DNA of 64,000 bases, taken from positions 1,116,001-1,180,000 of the forward strand of contig NZ_CP146244.1 of assembly GCF_037039395.1 (NCBI RefSeq), in the 5' to 3' direction. The stretch comes from Agrobacterium vitis. Lineage in GTDB: Bacteria > Pseudomonadota > Alphaproteobacteria > Rhizobiales > Rhizobiaceae. The position numbers and the translations under genes were made by a program. Below, piece after piece: positions 16,699 to 27,666 of the stretch. The notes beneath the pieces are model-generated. The model was not told the origin of the DNA, did not search any database, and was given only the letters and a program-made list of their open reading frames with translations. Position 1 is the first letter of the stretch, and every line of letters starts with the position of its first letter.

Positions 16699-17167
16699 GA
16701 TCTAGCCATTGAAGGAGGCGGCAAAAGTGCGCCTGAAAGTGGAGAAAGTCGGTGACGGGGCGTGGCAGAACACACGCCGAAAACCCGGACCCTCCGGCTG
16801 CTCCTAGAGCGCGCGGAAGGCCGGGCCAGTAATTCGCCCAATAATGCGGAAGGATATGGTCGACCGGACTGTTCTCATGATGGCGTTTGTTTAAGCGGTT
16901 TCCCACCGAAAGAGAAGAGGGAAAGAGCAAAGGCAAAACAACAAAGCCTCGCTATCTTCATGATGTTTTTAAGGGGAAGCCTCCCTTTCGTCTTCATGCT
17001 CGGCCTTGTGCCGAGTAATCTAACCACATTGGCCACGGACGATTGTCAACTTACGTCAGCGCAACATCATGCCACGGCAGACCCTCGGGACAAGCCCGAG
17101 GGTGATGGCCCCGCTAAACGAAGCACCACCAGCGAGTCGGTAGAAGCCGCCGCGCTGGTGGACAATC
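16699..17167. repeat. Intergenic gap with a pair of palindromic units
   Basis: No gene is supported between ileS and mctP. Two short palindromes lie here: CTCGGC-CTTGT-GCCGAG at 16999-17015 and ACCCTCGGG-ACAAG-CCCGAGGGT at 17081-17103. Their loops are complementary and their stems similar, so they read as two copies of one palindromic unit in opposite orientation, 65 bases apart. Such CTCGGG/CTTGT units recur in alphaproteobacterial intergenic gaps as I recall them. They could also end mctP transcription. Confidence 0.55.
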
Positions 17168-18643
17168 TCACGCCCGCGCCGGTACCTTGGCAGGCGTTAT
17201 AAGGTTGACCAGCACCGCCACGACAATATTGGCCAGCAGCGCCAGAATGCCGGTATAGATGGTGAAGGGTGTTCCATCGATGCTAAGCGTATGCAGCGGC
17301 TTCAAGCCATTCAGCCAGACCAGCCATGTGCCGCCGACAAAGCCGACCACCCAGCCAGCCAGCAGGCCCGGCACCCGGAACCAATTGGTAAACAGGCCAA
17401 AGATCAGCGCTGGCAGGGTCTGCAAGATCCAGATCCCGCCCAGAAGCTGAAGATCCAGGGCAAACTGAGTCGGCAGAAAGACGATGACCAGCAGCGCCCC
17501 GACCTTGACCACAAGCGAGGTAATTTTTGCCACCTGTGCTTCACCGGCGTGAGAGACATCCGGGTTGATATAGGCCTTCCAGAAATTGCGGGTGAAGAGA
17601 TTGGCGGCACCAATGCTCATCACCGCCGCTGGCACCAGGGCACCGATGGCGATGGCGGCAAAGGCAAAGCCTGCGAACCAATCCGAAAACAGCGTCTGGA
17701 ACAGCATCGGCACGATGTCATTCGGGGTCGCCGGTTTCAGTCCTGCCGCATGGCCCATATAGCCCAGCAGGGCCAGCAGACCGAGCAGCAGCGTATAGGC
17801 GGGCAGCAGCACCGCATTCTTGCGGATGGTATTGGCGCCGTTGGAGGCGAAAATGCCTGTCAGCGTATGTGGATACATGAAAGCCGCCAGCGCCGAACCA
17901 AAGGCCAGCGTCGCATAGGCCACATATTGATTGCCAGCCAGCAACAGGCCGCCGGAGCCTTTGGCCTGGAAGGCCGCATCGGCGCTGGCAAACACATTGG
18001 CATAGCCGCCAAGCTTCATCGGGATGGCGGCGACGGCAACAATCACCACGATATAGATCATGATGTCCTTGACGAAAGCGATCAGCGCCGGAGCGCGCAA
18101 GCCTGCGGAATAGGTGTAGAGCGCCAGAATGATGAAAGACACCATCAGCGGCACTTCGCCATGCAGGCCAAGCGCCTTCAGCACGGCAGCCATGCCGACC
18201 AACTGAAGGGCGATATAGGGCATGGTGGCAATCACCCCTGTTAGCGCCACCACCAGTTCCAAAGCGCGAGAGCCGTATTGGCCGTGCACGACATCGCCTG
18301 CGGTCACATAGCCATGCTCCTTGGCGCGCCGCCACAAGATCGGCATGACCAGAAACACGAAGGGATAGACAATGATCGTATAGGGTAGCGCGAAGAAACC
18401 ATAGGCGCCAACCGCATAGACCAGCGCCGGAACGGCAATGACCGTATAGGCGGTATAGAAATCACCACCCACCAGAAACCAGGTGATCCATGTGCCGAAT
18501 TTGCGCCCGCCAAGCCCCCATTCATCGATATGGGCCATAGTCTCAGGCCTGCGCCAGCGCGAGGCAACGAAGCCCATGACGGTGACCAGCGCGAAGAAGA
18601 AGATGAAGACGGCAAGCGCCGTCGGATTGATCTCAGTCGTCAT
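17168..18643 (-). CDS. mctP: Monocarboxylate (sodium:solute) symporter, MctP-like
   Basis: An inner-membrane importer of the SSS family, about 491 residues with 13 hydrophobic segments. MctP of Rhizobium leguminosarum takes up lactate, pyruvate, propionate and alanine. Visible features are the N-terminal LGGRKFGTWITWFLVGGDFYT, the conserved TYSAGLRAPALIAFVKD and GALVPAAVMSIGAANLFTRN. The ATG at 18643 follows an AGGAG site and overlaps the end of the upstream DUF3311 gene, showing translational coupling. Substrates are inferred from the homologue. Confidence 0.88.
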   Translation of the reverse strand: MTTEINPTALAVFIFFFALVTVMGFVASRWRRPETMAHIDEWGLGGRKFGTWITWFLVGGDFYTAYTVIAVPALVYAVGAYGFFALPYTIIVYPFVFLVMPILWRRAKEHGYVTAGDVVHGQYGSRALELVVALTGVIATMPYIALQLVGMAAVLKALGLHGEVPLMVSFIILALYTYSAGLRAPALIAFVKDIMIYIVVIVAVAAIPMKLGGYANVFASADAAFQAKGSGGLLLAGNQYVAYATLAFGSALAAFMYPHTLTGIFASNGANTIRKNAVLLPAYTLLLGLLALLGYMGHAAGLKPATPNDIVPMLFQTLFSDWFAGFAFAAIAIGALVPAAVMSIGAANLFTRNFWKAYINPDVSHAGEAQVAKITSLVVKVGALLVIVFLPTQFALDLQLLGGIWILQTLPALIFGLFTNWFRVPGLLAGWVVGFVGGTWLVWLNGLKPLHTLSIDGTPFTIYTGILALLANIVVAVLVNLITPAKVPARA

Positions 18644-18830
18644 GACGCATGCTCCTGTAGGCAATGTAAATCAGGAGCGATGTCAGCGGCACCCACATCA
18701 ACTGGTACCAGTAGAAGAATGGAAAGCCGAACAATGAAGGCTCGCGAATATTATAAAATGGAACCCATAACAGGCCGATATACGGAATAACCAGCAGCCA
18801 GCAGGCTGCGGTCCAAATACGTTTTTGCAT
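18633..18830 (-). CDS. DUF3311 small membrane protein, symporter partner
   Basis: A 65-residue protein with two transmembrane helices (IWTAACWLLVIPYIGLL and a second around YQLMWVPLTSLLIYIAYR). DUF3311 proteins are regularly encoded just before SSS symporters and are thought to be accessory subunits. The start at 18830 gives MQKRIWTA; the stop lies inside the mctP start region, with 11 shared bases. Confidence 0.85.
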   Translation of the reverse strand: MQKRIWTAACWLLVIPYIGLLWVPFYNIREPSLFGFPFFYWYQLMWVPLTSLLIYIAYRSMRHDD

Positions 18831-18982
18831 GAAACCTCTCCCGCAAAAGCAGAGGCGCAACTGCATTGCGCGCCTCAACGTATCTCCGATCATTTCCGAT
18901 TCACCGCCAGGCTGCAACCGGCAAATGCCCAGCATTCAGGCTGAAAAAACGGAGGCCTTGAGCCGCAGGGCCGACAATGGCG

Positions 18983-19963
18983 TCAAAAGGCGATTTTTCC
19001 ATCCAGCTCGCCAAGGGGCGTGACGCCTGCCAGCAGAGTTCTTGCCTCATCAGCGTCAATCTTGATCTGGGCAACGAGAGGGTCGAGACCCTCGAATTTC
19101 CACTCGTCTCGCAGGTGGCCGAAGAAGGAGACGCTACAGACCTCGCCGTAGAGATCACCGGAAAAGTCGAAGACAAAGGTCTCAAGCAGCGCCGCACCAT
19201 TTTCTGTCACCGTCGGGCGATAACCGAAACTGGCGACACCATCATGCAGCGAACCATCGGCCCGGCGCAGGCGCACGGCATAGATGCCGGGGCGCAAGGT
19301 GGTTTTGGGCGAGAGCGCCATGTTGGCGGTGGGAAAGCCCAGCGTGCGGCCAAGCTGCTGGCCCTTGATAACCTCGGCCTCGACCGTGAAACGATAGCCA
19401 AGCAGGCCAGCCACTTCGCTAACCGCACCCTCGGCCAACAGACCACGAATACGGGTGGAAGAAACAACCTCTGCATTTTCATCGCGGAAGGCATCGAGAA
19501 GTGTGACGCCGAAACCGTATTGCGCGCCCATACCCATCAGGAAGGCCGGGCCGCCTTCGCGCCCTTTGCCGAAATGAAAATCGAAGCCGGTCACCACTTG
19601 GGCAGCCCCCAGCCAGTCCACCAGCACGGTCTTGACGAAATCCTCGGCGGAACGCTGCGAAAACTCCCGATCGAATGGATATTCGATTACCGACTGAAAC
19701 CCCATCGCCTCCAGAAGGCGGGCCTTGAGCGGCGCCGGGGTCAGGCGAAACACCGGGTCCTGAGGGTTGAACACCGCACGGGGATGCGGCTCAAAAGTCA
19801 GAACCAGAGCGGGCAGGCCGCGTTGCTGTGCCAACTCCAGCGCCCGGTTCAGCACGCTTTGATGGCCGCGATGCACGCCGTCGAAATTGCCGATGGCAAC
19901 AACCCCGCCCTTCAGGCTGTCGGGCAGCGGTGTCTTCTTCTCATTGCGGTGAAAAACGGTCAT
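18983..19963 (-). CDS. ribF: Bifunctional riboflavin kinase / FAD synthetase
   Basis: Makes FMN and then FAD from riboflavin in the cytoplasm. The 326-residue protein has the N-terminal FAD-synthetase nucleotidyltransferase motif VVAIGNFDGVHRGH near residue 22 and VTGFDFHFGKGREG, with SSTRIRGLLAEG. The C-terminal flavokinase domain has GRTLGFPTANMAL and the RPGIYAVR strand. It starts 12 bases after the NagD-like HAD gene, forming an operon, with mctP and ileS further downstream on the same strand. Confidence 0.95.
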   Translation of the reverse strand: MTVFHRNEKKTPLPDSLKGGVVAIGNFDGVHRGHQSVLNRALELAQQRGLPALVLTFEPHPRAVFNPQDPVFRLTPAPLKARLLEAMGFQSVIEYPFDREFSQRSAEDFVKTVLVDWLGAAQVVTGFDFHFGKGREGGPAFLMGMGAQYGFGVTLLDAFRDENAEVVSSTRIRGLLAEGAVSEVAGLLGYRFTVEAEVIKGQQLGRTLGFPTANMALSPKTTLRPGIYAVRLRRADGSLHDGVASFGYRPTVTENGAALLETFVFDFSGDLYGEVCSVSFFGHLRDEWKFEGLDPLVAQIKIDADEARTLLAGVTPLGELDGKIAF

Positions 19964-19975
19964 TGCTATTTCCCG

Positions 19976-20827
19976 TCAGGCCAACCGGGGCATCCACCAC
20001 TTGGGCGTTGCCGCTTCCCGCTCAAGGTAAGCGTTCAGCATAGTCTCGTCTGTCTTGCCTTCATTGGTGTATTCCGCCGCATGTATACCGCCGCTCACAT
20101 AGAGCAGATCAAGGCCGAAGCTGAGCGCGCCCCTCACGTCGGTTGGCATGCCGTCGCCGATCGCGATGATGCGGCTGCGGTCAATCTCAGTGCCCCGTAT
20201 CTCCTGGGCTTTCGCCAGGGCCGCCTCATAAATCGGATTGTGCGGCTTGCCAGCATAGCGGGTTTCACCACCCATTTCAGCGTATATCGCTGCCAGTGCG
20301 CCGGCGCAGGGGACGAGCCGATGGCCACGCTCCACGATCAGGTCGGGGTTGGCAACAATCATCGGAAGTCCGCGCTGGTTCAAGCCTTCAAGCATCCCGC
20401 GATAATCTTCCGGCTGCTCCTCTTCGTCATTGAATAGTCCCGTGCAAATTATCGCTTCCGCCTCGTCTTCCGGAACCAATTCAACATCGAGCCCCTGAAA
20501 CAGTGACAGATCCTGGCTCTGACCGATTAGAAAAGCGCGGCGCGGGGCTTTTTCAATCAGCTTTCTCGTCACATCACCGGAAGAAACGATAGCGTCATAG
20601 GCCGTTTCCGGGACGCCAATTTGATCAAGCATTATCTTGACACGGTCAGACGGCCGTGAGGCATTGGTAATCAGCACGACGGAAACGCCATCGGCCCGGG
20701 CTTGCGACAGGGCCTCTCCTGCCGCCGGAAAAGCATCGATTCCATTATGCAAAACGCCCCAGACATCCGAGAGGATGACATCGTAACCCTGGGTGATTTC
20801 GTTGAGCGTATCGATACGTTTTGCCAT
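19976..20827 (-). CDS. NagD-like HAD hydrolase (TIGR01459 type)
   Basis: A 283-residue HAD-family phosphatase with a large C2-type cap. HAD motif I is the variant ILSDVWGVLHNG near residue 18, motif II VVLITNASRP, the Lys motif GKPHNPIYEAAL and motif IV IAIGDGMPTDVRGAL. Substrate unknown; homologues sit next to ribF and ileS in other Rhizobiaceae, so a role in nucleotide or flavin phosphate clean-up is possible but unproven. Confidence 0.85.
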   Translation of the reverse strand: MAKRIDTLNEITQGYDVILSDVWGVLHNGIDAFPAAGEALSQARADGVSVVLITNASRPSDRVKIMLDQIGVPETAYDAIVSSGDVTRKLIEKAPRRAFLIGQSQDLSLFQGLDVELVPEDEAEAIICTGLFNDEEEQPEDYRGMLEGLNQRGLPMIVANPDLIVERGHRLVPCAGALAAIYAEMGGETRYAGKPHNPIYEAALAKAQEIRGTEIDRSRIIAIGDGMPTDVRGALSFGLDLLYVSGGIHAAEYTNEGKTDETMLNAYLEREAATPKWWMPRLA

Positions 20828-20935
20828 GGAATCCGTTGCCTGCTGAAAGAACTAGGGCTGACATGGCAAAGCTACGTCGCAATTGCAAGAGATTTGCCGG
20901 AACACTCGGGGTTTTAGGCTCCGTTCCGACGCCGA

Positions 20936-22285
20936 TCACGCGGCTTGAAGATTCCACAGCAATCCAGCCACAGCCGCCAGACCCAGCACGGATACCATGC
21001 CGATCTTAAACCGTATCAAGAGAAGCGCAGAGCCTGCAAACAGAAGCAGTGACGGGATGTCGAGCGAAGCAGGTTGCGGCCACCAAAGGCCTGGAGCGCG
21101 CTCGCCCGGCCATAAATCACTGAACGGAATTCGATCTACTTTCGCAAACAGCACATGCAGCCCGAACCAGACGGCGAGATTGCAGATTACCCCGACCACG
21201 GCGGCTGTAATGGCCGAAAGCGCCCCATCCGCCAGCCTGTTGCCGCGCAAACGCTCGATCAGCGGTGCCCCGGCGAAGATGAAGACAAAGCTTGGCACGA
21301 AGGTCGCCCAGGCCGTCAGTAACGCCCCGGTAATGCCCGAGATCAACGGCATAACGCTATCGGCATCGCGAAACGCCGCGAGGAAACCGACGAAGGACAG
21401 GACCAGGACCAGCGGTCCCGGTGTGGTCTCGGCCAGCGCCAGGCCGTCGACCATTTCGCCTGGGCGCAGCCACTGATAATGCTCCACCGCCACCTGCGCC
21501 ACATAGGCCAGAACGGCATAGGCCCCGCCGAAGGTGACAAGCGCCATGCGGGCGAAAAACAGGAAGATTTCGGCAAGCCGCCCGCCGCTATCAAACAGCG
21601 CCAGCACGGCCAGCGGCGCCAGCCACAGACCTGCCCAGCCGAGAAAGGACAGCGCTATATGCCACCAGTTCAGCGGTACTTTCACTGCGGCAGGCTCTGG
21701 TATTGGCATGTGCTGCCCATAGGCGCGGATCAGCCCAGCCAGAGCCGCCAGCAGGACGACGACCGGAAAGGGCAGTGCCAGAAAAAACAGCGCCAGAAAG
21801 GCGAATGTTGCGACAAGCCGGTGAAAGGATGATTTCAGCGCCCGACCACCGATGCGGATCAACGCTTGCAGGACGATGGCCAGTACCGCAGCCTTCAACC
21901 CGAAAAACAGACCCGAAACCCAGACAATATCGTGGTAGAGCGCATAGGCAGCGGAAAGACCGATCATCACGGCCAAGCCGGGTAAGACGAAAAGCAAACC
22001 GGCAATCAGCCCGCCACGAATTCCGCCGTTCAGCCAGCCGATATAGGTGGCGAGTTGTTGCGCCTCAGGCCCCGGCAAAAGCATGCAATAGTTCAGGGCA
22101 TGCAGGAAACGCGCTTCGGTAAGCCAGCGTTTTTCATCGACGACGATGCGATGCATCAGGGCGATCTGCGCGGCGGGACCGCCAAAGCTCAACAGGCCGA
22201 CCGACCAGAATGCGGCGCAGATCGTCCCCAATGGCACAACCGGAACATGCTCTTGCCCTTTTGCCATGTCAGAGAGTTCCGTCAT
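20936..22285 (-). CDS. chrA: Chromate transporter ChrA (long-chain CHR family)
   Basis: An inner-membrane protein of 449 residues thought to expel chromate. Both CHR halves are present: the first with FWSVGLLSFGGPAAQIALMH, LNYCMLLPGPEAQQLATYIG and GLLFVLPG, the second with FARMALVTFGGAYAVLAYVA, LALAETTPGPLVLVLSFVGF and WATFVPSFVFIF. The paired FGG and PGP motifs define the family. It stands alone, divergent from groESL. Confidence 0.93.
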   Translation of the reverse strand: MTELSDMAKGQEHVPVVPLGTICAAFWSVGLLSFGGPAAQIALMHRIVVDEKRWLTEARFLHALNYCMLLPGPEAQQLATYIGWLNGGIRGGLIAGLLFVLPGLAVMIGLSAAYALYHDIVWVSGLFFGLKAAVLAIVLQALIRIGGRALKSSFHRLVATFAFLALFFLALPFPVVVLLAALAGLIRAYGQHMPIPEPAAVKVPLNWWHIALSFLGWAGLWLAPLAVLALFDSGGRLAEIFLFFARMALVTFGGAYAVLAYVAQVAVEHYQWLRPGEMVDGLALAETTPGPLVLVLSFVGFLAAFRDADSVMPLISGITGALLTAWATFVPSFVFIFAGAPLIERLRGNRLADGALSAITAAVVGVICNLAVWFGLHVLFAKVDRIPFSDLWPGERAPGLWWPQPASLDIPSLLLFAGSALLLIRFKIGMVSVLGLAAVAGLLWNLQAA

Positions 22286-22365
22286 GCGCCCGTCGTCCCT
22301 TTAAGGCATATATTTTTTGAACGGCGTCCTTGACTCAGTCAGAGGCCGTGCTTATCTCAGGCTCG

Positions 22366-22392
22366 CTAGCACTCAAACAGACAGAGTGCTAA
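22366..22392 (+). promoter_or_regulatory. CIRCE operator upstream of groESL
   Basis: CTAGCACTC-N9-GAGTGCTAA matches the CIRCE consensus TTAGCACTC-N9-GAGTGCTAA with one mismatch at the first base. HrcA binds this element and represses chaperonin operons; it lies about 59 bases before the groES start. hrcA itself is outside the window. Confidence 0.93.
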
Positions 22393-22450
22393 CAATATCC
22401 ATGCGGGGCCGTTTCGGCCCGCGAATGTCATTTGATCGAGGGATTAGACA

Positions 22451-22747
22451 ATGGCAAGCACCAATTTCCGCCCGCTGCACGACCGCGTTGTTGTTAAGCG
22501 CGTTGAGTCCGAAGAAAAGACCAAGGGCGGCATTATCATTCCTGACACCGCCAAGGAAAAGCCGGCTGAAGGCGAAATCATCGCTGTTGGCCCAGGCGTT
22601 CGCGACGACAAGGGTGCGCTCGTTGCCCTGGACGTCAAGGTTGGCGACCGCGTTCTGTTCGGCAAGTGGTCCGGCACCGAAGTCAAGCTCGATGGCGTTG
22701 ACCTGCTGATCATGAAGGAAGCCGACATCATGGGCGTAATCGGCTGA
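22451..22747 (+). CDS. groES: Co-chaperonin GroES
   Basis: Caps the GroEL ring during protein folding. The 98-residue protein has the N-terminal [14 protein letters not shown], the mobile loop [16 protein letters not shown] and the C-terminal [16 protein letters not shown]. It is followed after 68 bases by groEL and controlled by the CIRCE element upstream. Confidence 0.98.
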   Translation: MASTNFRPLHDRVVVKRVESEEKTKGGIIIPDTAKEKPAEGEIIAVGPGVRDDKGALVALDVKVGDRVLFGKWSGTEVKLDGVDLLIMKEADIMGVIG

Positions 22748-22812
22748 TTAGCCTGATCACCCCTTCTTCCTTTTAGACAATTCACCAATGGGTTAGACAC
22801 CCGGGAGTTTGA

Positions 22813-24459
<1,647 letters not shown>

Positions 24460-24517
24460 GAAGGCGAAAGCCTTATTACCGAAGAACCCATACAGCTTCG
24501 CCCATGCTCTTCAGGTG

Positions 24518-24575
24518 GTTCAGCGCGTCAAGCGCGCTGACACTTTAAGTTTGTTCATCGCGTCAAGCGCGCTGA
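24518..24575 (+). repeat. Two copies of a 23-base palindrome after groEL
   Basis: GTTCAGCGCGTCAAGCGCG-CTGA occurs at 24518-24540 and again with one change at 24553-24575. Each copy is itself a palindrome (TCAGCGCG-TCAAG-CGCGCTGA, perfect in the first). They separate the real groEL end from the tail remnant downstream. Confidence 0.75.
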
Positions 24576-24578
24576 ACG

Positions 24579-24624
24579 GGCGGCATGGGCGGCAAAATGT
24601 AATAACGCGAAAGCCTTATTACTC
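24579..24624 (+). pseudogene. Remnant of a second groEL 3' end
   Basis: The sequence reads Gly-Met-Gly-Gly-Lys-Met-stop and then GCGAAAGCCTTATTAC, closely matching the real groEL end plus its 3' flank (about 24430-24480). It has no upstream coding part. It looks like what is left after deletion between tandem groEL copies or a duplicated 3' end. Confidence 0.6.
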
Positions 24625-24652
24625 GAACGCTTGATACAGTTCTCACTCTCTG

Positions 24653-24680
24653 AAAGGGCGGCTTTTAAAGTCGCCCTTTT
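24653..24680 (+). terminator. Terminator of the groESL operon
   Basis: A 10-bp stem AAAGGGCGGC/GTCGCCCTTT (one G-T pair) with a TTTTAAA loop, ending in TTTT. It lies after the groEL tail remnant and is the first good rho-independent terminator after groEL. Confidence 0.85.
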
Positions 24681-25259
24681 GCTGTTGAAAAGGGCACTGC
24701 GCCCACATGTCCGTAAAAAGATTTCTTTAAATATTGCTCCACCTGTCGTTGAATACGCAAGCAATCATGGTGCAATTTGAAAGCCTCATCGGTTGGAGCC
24801 AAGAGTAGCTCTCCCGCGTCTTCAGCTGAGGATACTGTCAGGGGTATTGGATTTATTATTCCTTTTCGGCCTTCCCATGAAATGGAAAATCCATTTCATT
24901 CAAAAGAACGCTTAAATTTAACTTTTTTTTATCACTTTTCCTGAGTATATGAATCACATTCATTATTTGTGACGCATGGCACGCTGAAGACCGCTGCAAT
25001 GTTTTGAAGGTGGGGCATGGCCACACGGAAAAAACGCAAGCTTCAGGAGAAAAGAACAAGCGTGAGAACCGTGAAAAGTTTGATGTAGCCGTCCATTCTT
25101 GGCTGCAAAAACGCCTCCTGATTTTGCGGTGTCGCCCTCGAAAAGAAGTCCAGGCAGAAGCAGTCATCGTCAATTTGAGAGGGCAGAACGAGTATCCGCG
25201 ACGAGCCGAAAGTCCGGCTTTCTCGATATTTGGATCGTGCCGGTCGAACAATACGTCTG
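24681..25259. other. Intergenic stretch with no supported gene
   Basis: AT-richer than its surroundings. Short open frames on both strands lack a family match, a good ribosome site or coding-like composition. I see no RNA gene signature. Confidence 0.4.
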
Positions 25260-25676
25260 ATGGGGAATGTCTTGTTTAAAATTGCAGGATTGATGCAAAC
25301 GGCAGACGCCGAAGAGCCTGCCGATCATAACGGGATCGGCCGCTTGACCTTGCCCTATGGCCTTATCGAGGAATGGTCGGGCGACCTCAACAATGGCGTG
25401 GTCAAAATTGGTGCAAAAACCGCGACATTTCATGGCTTGAGCGGCCAGGAATGTGGCCTTCTGACGATCACGCGCTGCTATGACTACAAGGACAGGATGT
25501 CTATTCTCGAAATATTCGAAAAGGCAGCCAGTACAGTGTCCTCTTTTTACTATTCCACCGTGATCGTCAAAAGCCTCTCGACCAAACAACCGGTGTTTTG
25601 CATGGGAAAGTCCCGTGCGCTCGGCGGCCATAATGGCTCGATTGCTGGCGTGTTCATTTTTCCGGCTTTATCCTGA
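25260..25676 (+). CDS. Hypothetical protein
   Basis: A 138-residue protein from the ATG at 25260 with the segments NGIGRLTLPYGLIEEWSG and CGLLTITRCYDYKDRMS. No signal peptide, membrane segment or known motif is evident. A hairpin follows the stop, which supports a real transcription unit. It is isolated between groESL and the hydantoinase operon. Function not recognised. Confidence 0.45.
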   Translation: MGNVLFKIAGLMQTADAEEPADHNGIGRLTLPYGLIEEWSGDLNNGVVKIGAKTATFHGLSGQECGLLTITRCYDYKDRMSILEIFEKAASTVSSFYYSTVIVKSLSTKQPVFCMGKSRALGGHNGSIAGVFIFPALS

Positions 25677-25687
25677 AACGATATTAT

Positions 25688-25713
25688 AAGAACGGTCATT
25701 GAAGACGGTTCTT
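25688..25713 (+). terminator. Hairpin after the hypothetical gene
   Basis: AAGAAC...GTTCTT outer stem (6 bp), one mismatch, then GTC/GAC inner pairs, 11 bases after the stop. A short T run follows a little later, so it is a weak terminator candidate. Confidence 0.45.
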
Positions 25714-25974
25714 GCTGTTTCACTTTCAAATATCTCGGGTCTCTTGTGCATCTTTTATATCTAATGCACCAGATTCGCATATGCATGCGCAATATCGGCG
25801 CTTGTCGTGTTTAGCATGGCGCGGGCGAATATGGGTCGCGCATGGCCTGAATGCGCACCCTACCCGAACGGGTGGGGTTGGGTCTTGCAACCCTACTCTT
25901 CTGGCAGGCTGGTCGCGCCTGAGTTGTGAGCCTAAAGTCTCCCTCATGAGTTTCAATAGGGAGACAATAGCAGC

Positions 25975-27666
25975 ATGATGGCGGGCAGGCACCCATTCGA
26001 TCCGGTGACCCAGGAAATCATCGAGGGCAAGTTGATTGCCACCGTCGATGAAATGGGCATCGTTATGGCCCGCACCAGCATGAGCCCGGTGATCTACGAA
26101 GTGCTGGATTTTGCGTGCGGTGTCTTGACGGCAAAGGGTGAGTTGATCGCCCAGATGAACGGCATCACGCTGTTTACCGGCACGTTCGGCCGCCAGGTCA
26201 AATCGCTGATCGACCGGTTCGGGGCGGATTTGGCCGATGGCGATATTCTGCTGACCAACGATCCCTATGCCGGGGGAACCCATGCTTGCGATTTCGCTAT
26301 CGTCAAGCCGATTTTCGTCGATGACGTGCTGCTCGCCTTTGCCATCAATGTCGCGCATTATCTCGATGTCGGCGGATCGGTTCCGGGTAGTCTTTCGCCG
26401 GCTGCGACTTCGGTTTACCAGGAAGGTCTGCGGTTGCCGGGCGTCAAGATCGTTCGCAACGACATGCTATCCTCTGATATTCTGCATATCATCTCGGAAA
26501 ACGTTCGGATGCCTGAGATTGCGCTTGGCGATCTGACGGCACAGATCGCCACGGTGCGGGTTGCTGCCCGGCGGATCAAGGAATTCACTGCCAAATACGG
26601 CGCTCCAACCTTGGTCGCCGCTTTCGACCATATCCTCAATGTCAGCGAACGGCAGAGCCGGCAGGCGATTGCCGCACTTCCAGATGGTGTTTACCGGGCC
26701 AGCGACATTATCGATGGCGATGGCGTCACAGCCGATCCGATTGCCGTGCAAGTGGCGGTGACCATTGCCGGCGATCAAATCACCGCCGATTTCACCGGTT
26801 GCCCGCCAGCCGTGGCTGGACCGATCAACTGCGCGCGTGGAGCGCTGGAATCAGCCGTCAGGACGATCCTGAAGGCGCTTGTGGCACCGCAGTCGCCGTC
26901 CAACGAAGGTTGGTTCCGGCCTTTGAAGGTGATCGCACCGTCGGGAACCGTATTTACCGCCGAAAAACCCTCGCCGACCGGATGGTATTACGAGGGATCG
27001 GTCCATGCATCGGAGCTGGTCTGGAAAGCACTGGCGGCGCTGGTGCCGGAGCGGTTTTCCGCCGGTTCCTATTCCAGCCTCTGTGTCGCCTATATCTCTG
27101 GAAACGACCGCTGTGGCAGGCCCTTCATTCACATTGAGCCACAGCATGGCGGCTGGGGCGCCAGCATCAATCGGGATGGGGCCAATGCGCTGATTTCGCT
27201 GACGGACGGCGATACCTATAATTATTCCGTCGAAGTGATCGAGGCGCGGTTTCCGTTGCTGGTGCGGCGCTATGGCCTGAATATCGAGGGTGGCTCCGGG
27301 GCTGGGCGAATGCGCGGCGGTTTCGGGATCATCAGGGAGTATGAGATCCTTGGCGACAAGGCGTCCGCCTATTGCAGTTTTGGCCGCACCCGCACCCTGC
27401 CATGGGGCATGGACGGCGGCCATGATGGTACGGCCAACAGCCTTCAGGTACTTGCCACATCGGGCGAAAACACCTGCTATGGCCGCTCTGCCGATATTGC
27501 GCTGAAGACGGGCGATGTCGTGCGCATCGTCACCGGCGGCGGTGGTGGATGGGGCGATCCCGGTGATCGCGATCCGGCTTTGATTGAAACAGATTTGAAG
27601 AATGGTTTTGTCAGCGCGGAGGCAGCGACCAGCCTCTATGGTTACCGTGGGAGGATTGAAGAATGA
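25975..27666 (+). CDS. hyuB: Hydantoinase/oxoprolinase subunit B (HyuB family)
   Basis: One half of an ATP-dependent cyclic-amide hydrolase; with HyuA it opens hydantoin, N-methylhydantoin, 5-oxoproline or lactam rings. The 563-residue protein has the family's LLTNDPYAGGTHACDF segment, the NVAHYLDVGGSVPGS motif with likely metal ligands, and the C-terminal GGSGAGRMRGGFGIIREYE and VTGGGGGWGDPGDRDP. The start follows a GGGAGAC site. It overlaps hyuA by the ATGA junction, and a complete ABC importer follows, so uptake and ring opening are likely co-expressed. The true substrate is not readable. Confidence 0.9.
   Translation: MMAGRHPFDPVTQEIIEGKLIATVDEMGIVMARTSMSPVIYEVLDFACGVLTAKGELIAQMNGITLFTGTFGRQVKSLIDRFGADLADGDILLTNDPYAGGTHACDFAIVKPIFVDDVLLAFAINVAHYLDVGGSVPGSLSPAATSVYQEGLRLPGVKIVRNDMLSSDILHIISENVRMPEIALGDLTAQIATVRVAARRIKEFTAKYGAPTLVAAFDHILNVSERQSRQAIAALPDGVYRASDIIDGDGVTADPIAVQVAVTIAGDQITADFTGCPPAVAGPINCARGALESAVRTILKALVAPQSPSNEGWFRPLKVIAPSGTVFTAEKPSPTGWYYEGSVHASELVWKALAALVPERFSAGSYSSLCVAYISGNDRCGRPFIHIEPQHGGWGASINRDGANALISLTDGDTYNYSVEVIEARFPLLVRRYGLNIEGGSGAGRMRGGFGIIREYEILGDKASAYCSFGRTRTLPWGMDGGHDGTANSLQVLATSGENTCYGRSADIALKTGDVVRIVTGGGGGWGDPGDRDPALIETDLKNGFVSAEAATSLYGYRGRIEE

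Noticed and set aside
16699..17000. T-box or other riboswitch upstream of ileS
   Set aside because: No T-box sequence or specifier stem was seen, and alphaproteobacterial ileS genes are not known for T-box control.
16762..17202. A 146-codon plus-strand frame between ileS and mctP
   Set aside because: It runs through two palindromic repeat units and ends antisense to mctP; no coding signature.
18977..20437. A 486-codon plus-strand frame across ribF and the HAD gene
   Set aside because: Antisense to two genes with clear motifs, and its translation is low-complexity-like with no recognisable domain.
24856..25279. Open frames on both strands before the hypothetical gene at 25260
   Set aside because: Short, overlapping on opposite strands, without good ribosome sites or recognisable motifs; I could not confirm a PilZ-like domain I first suspected.
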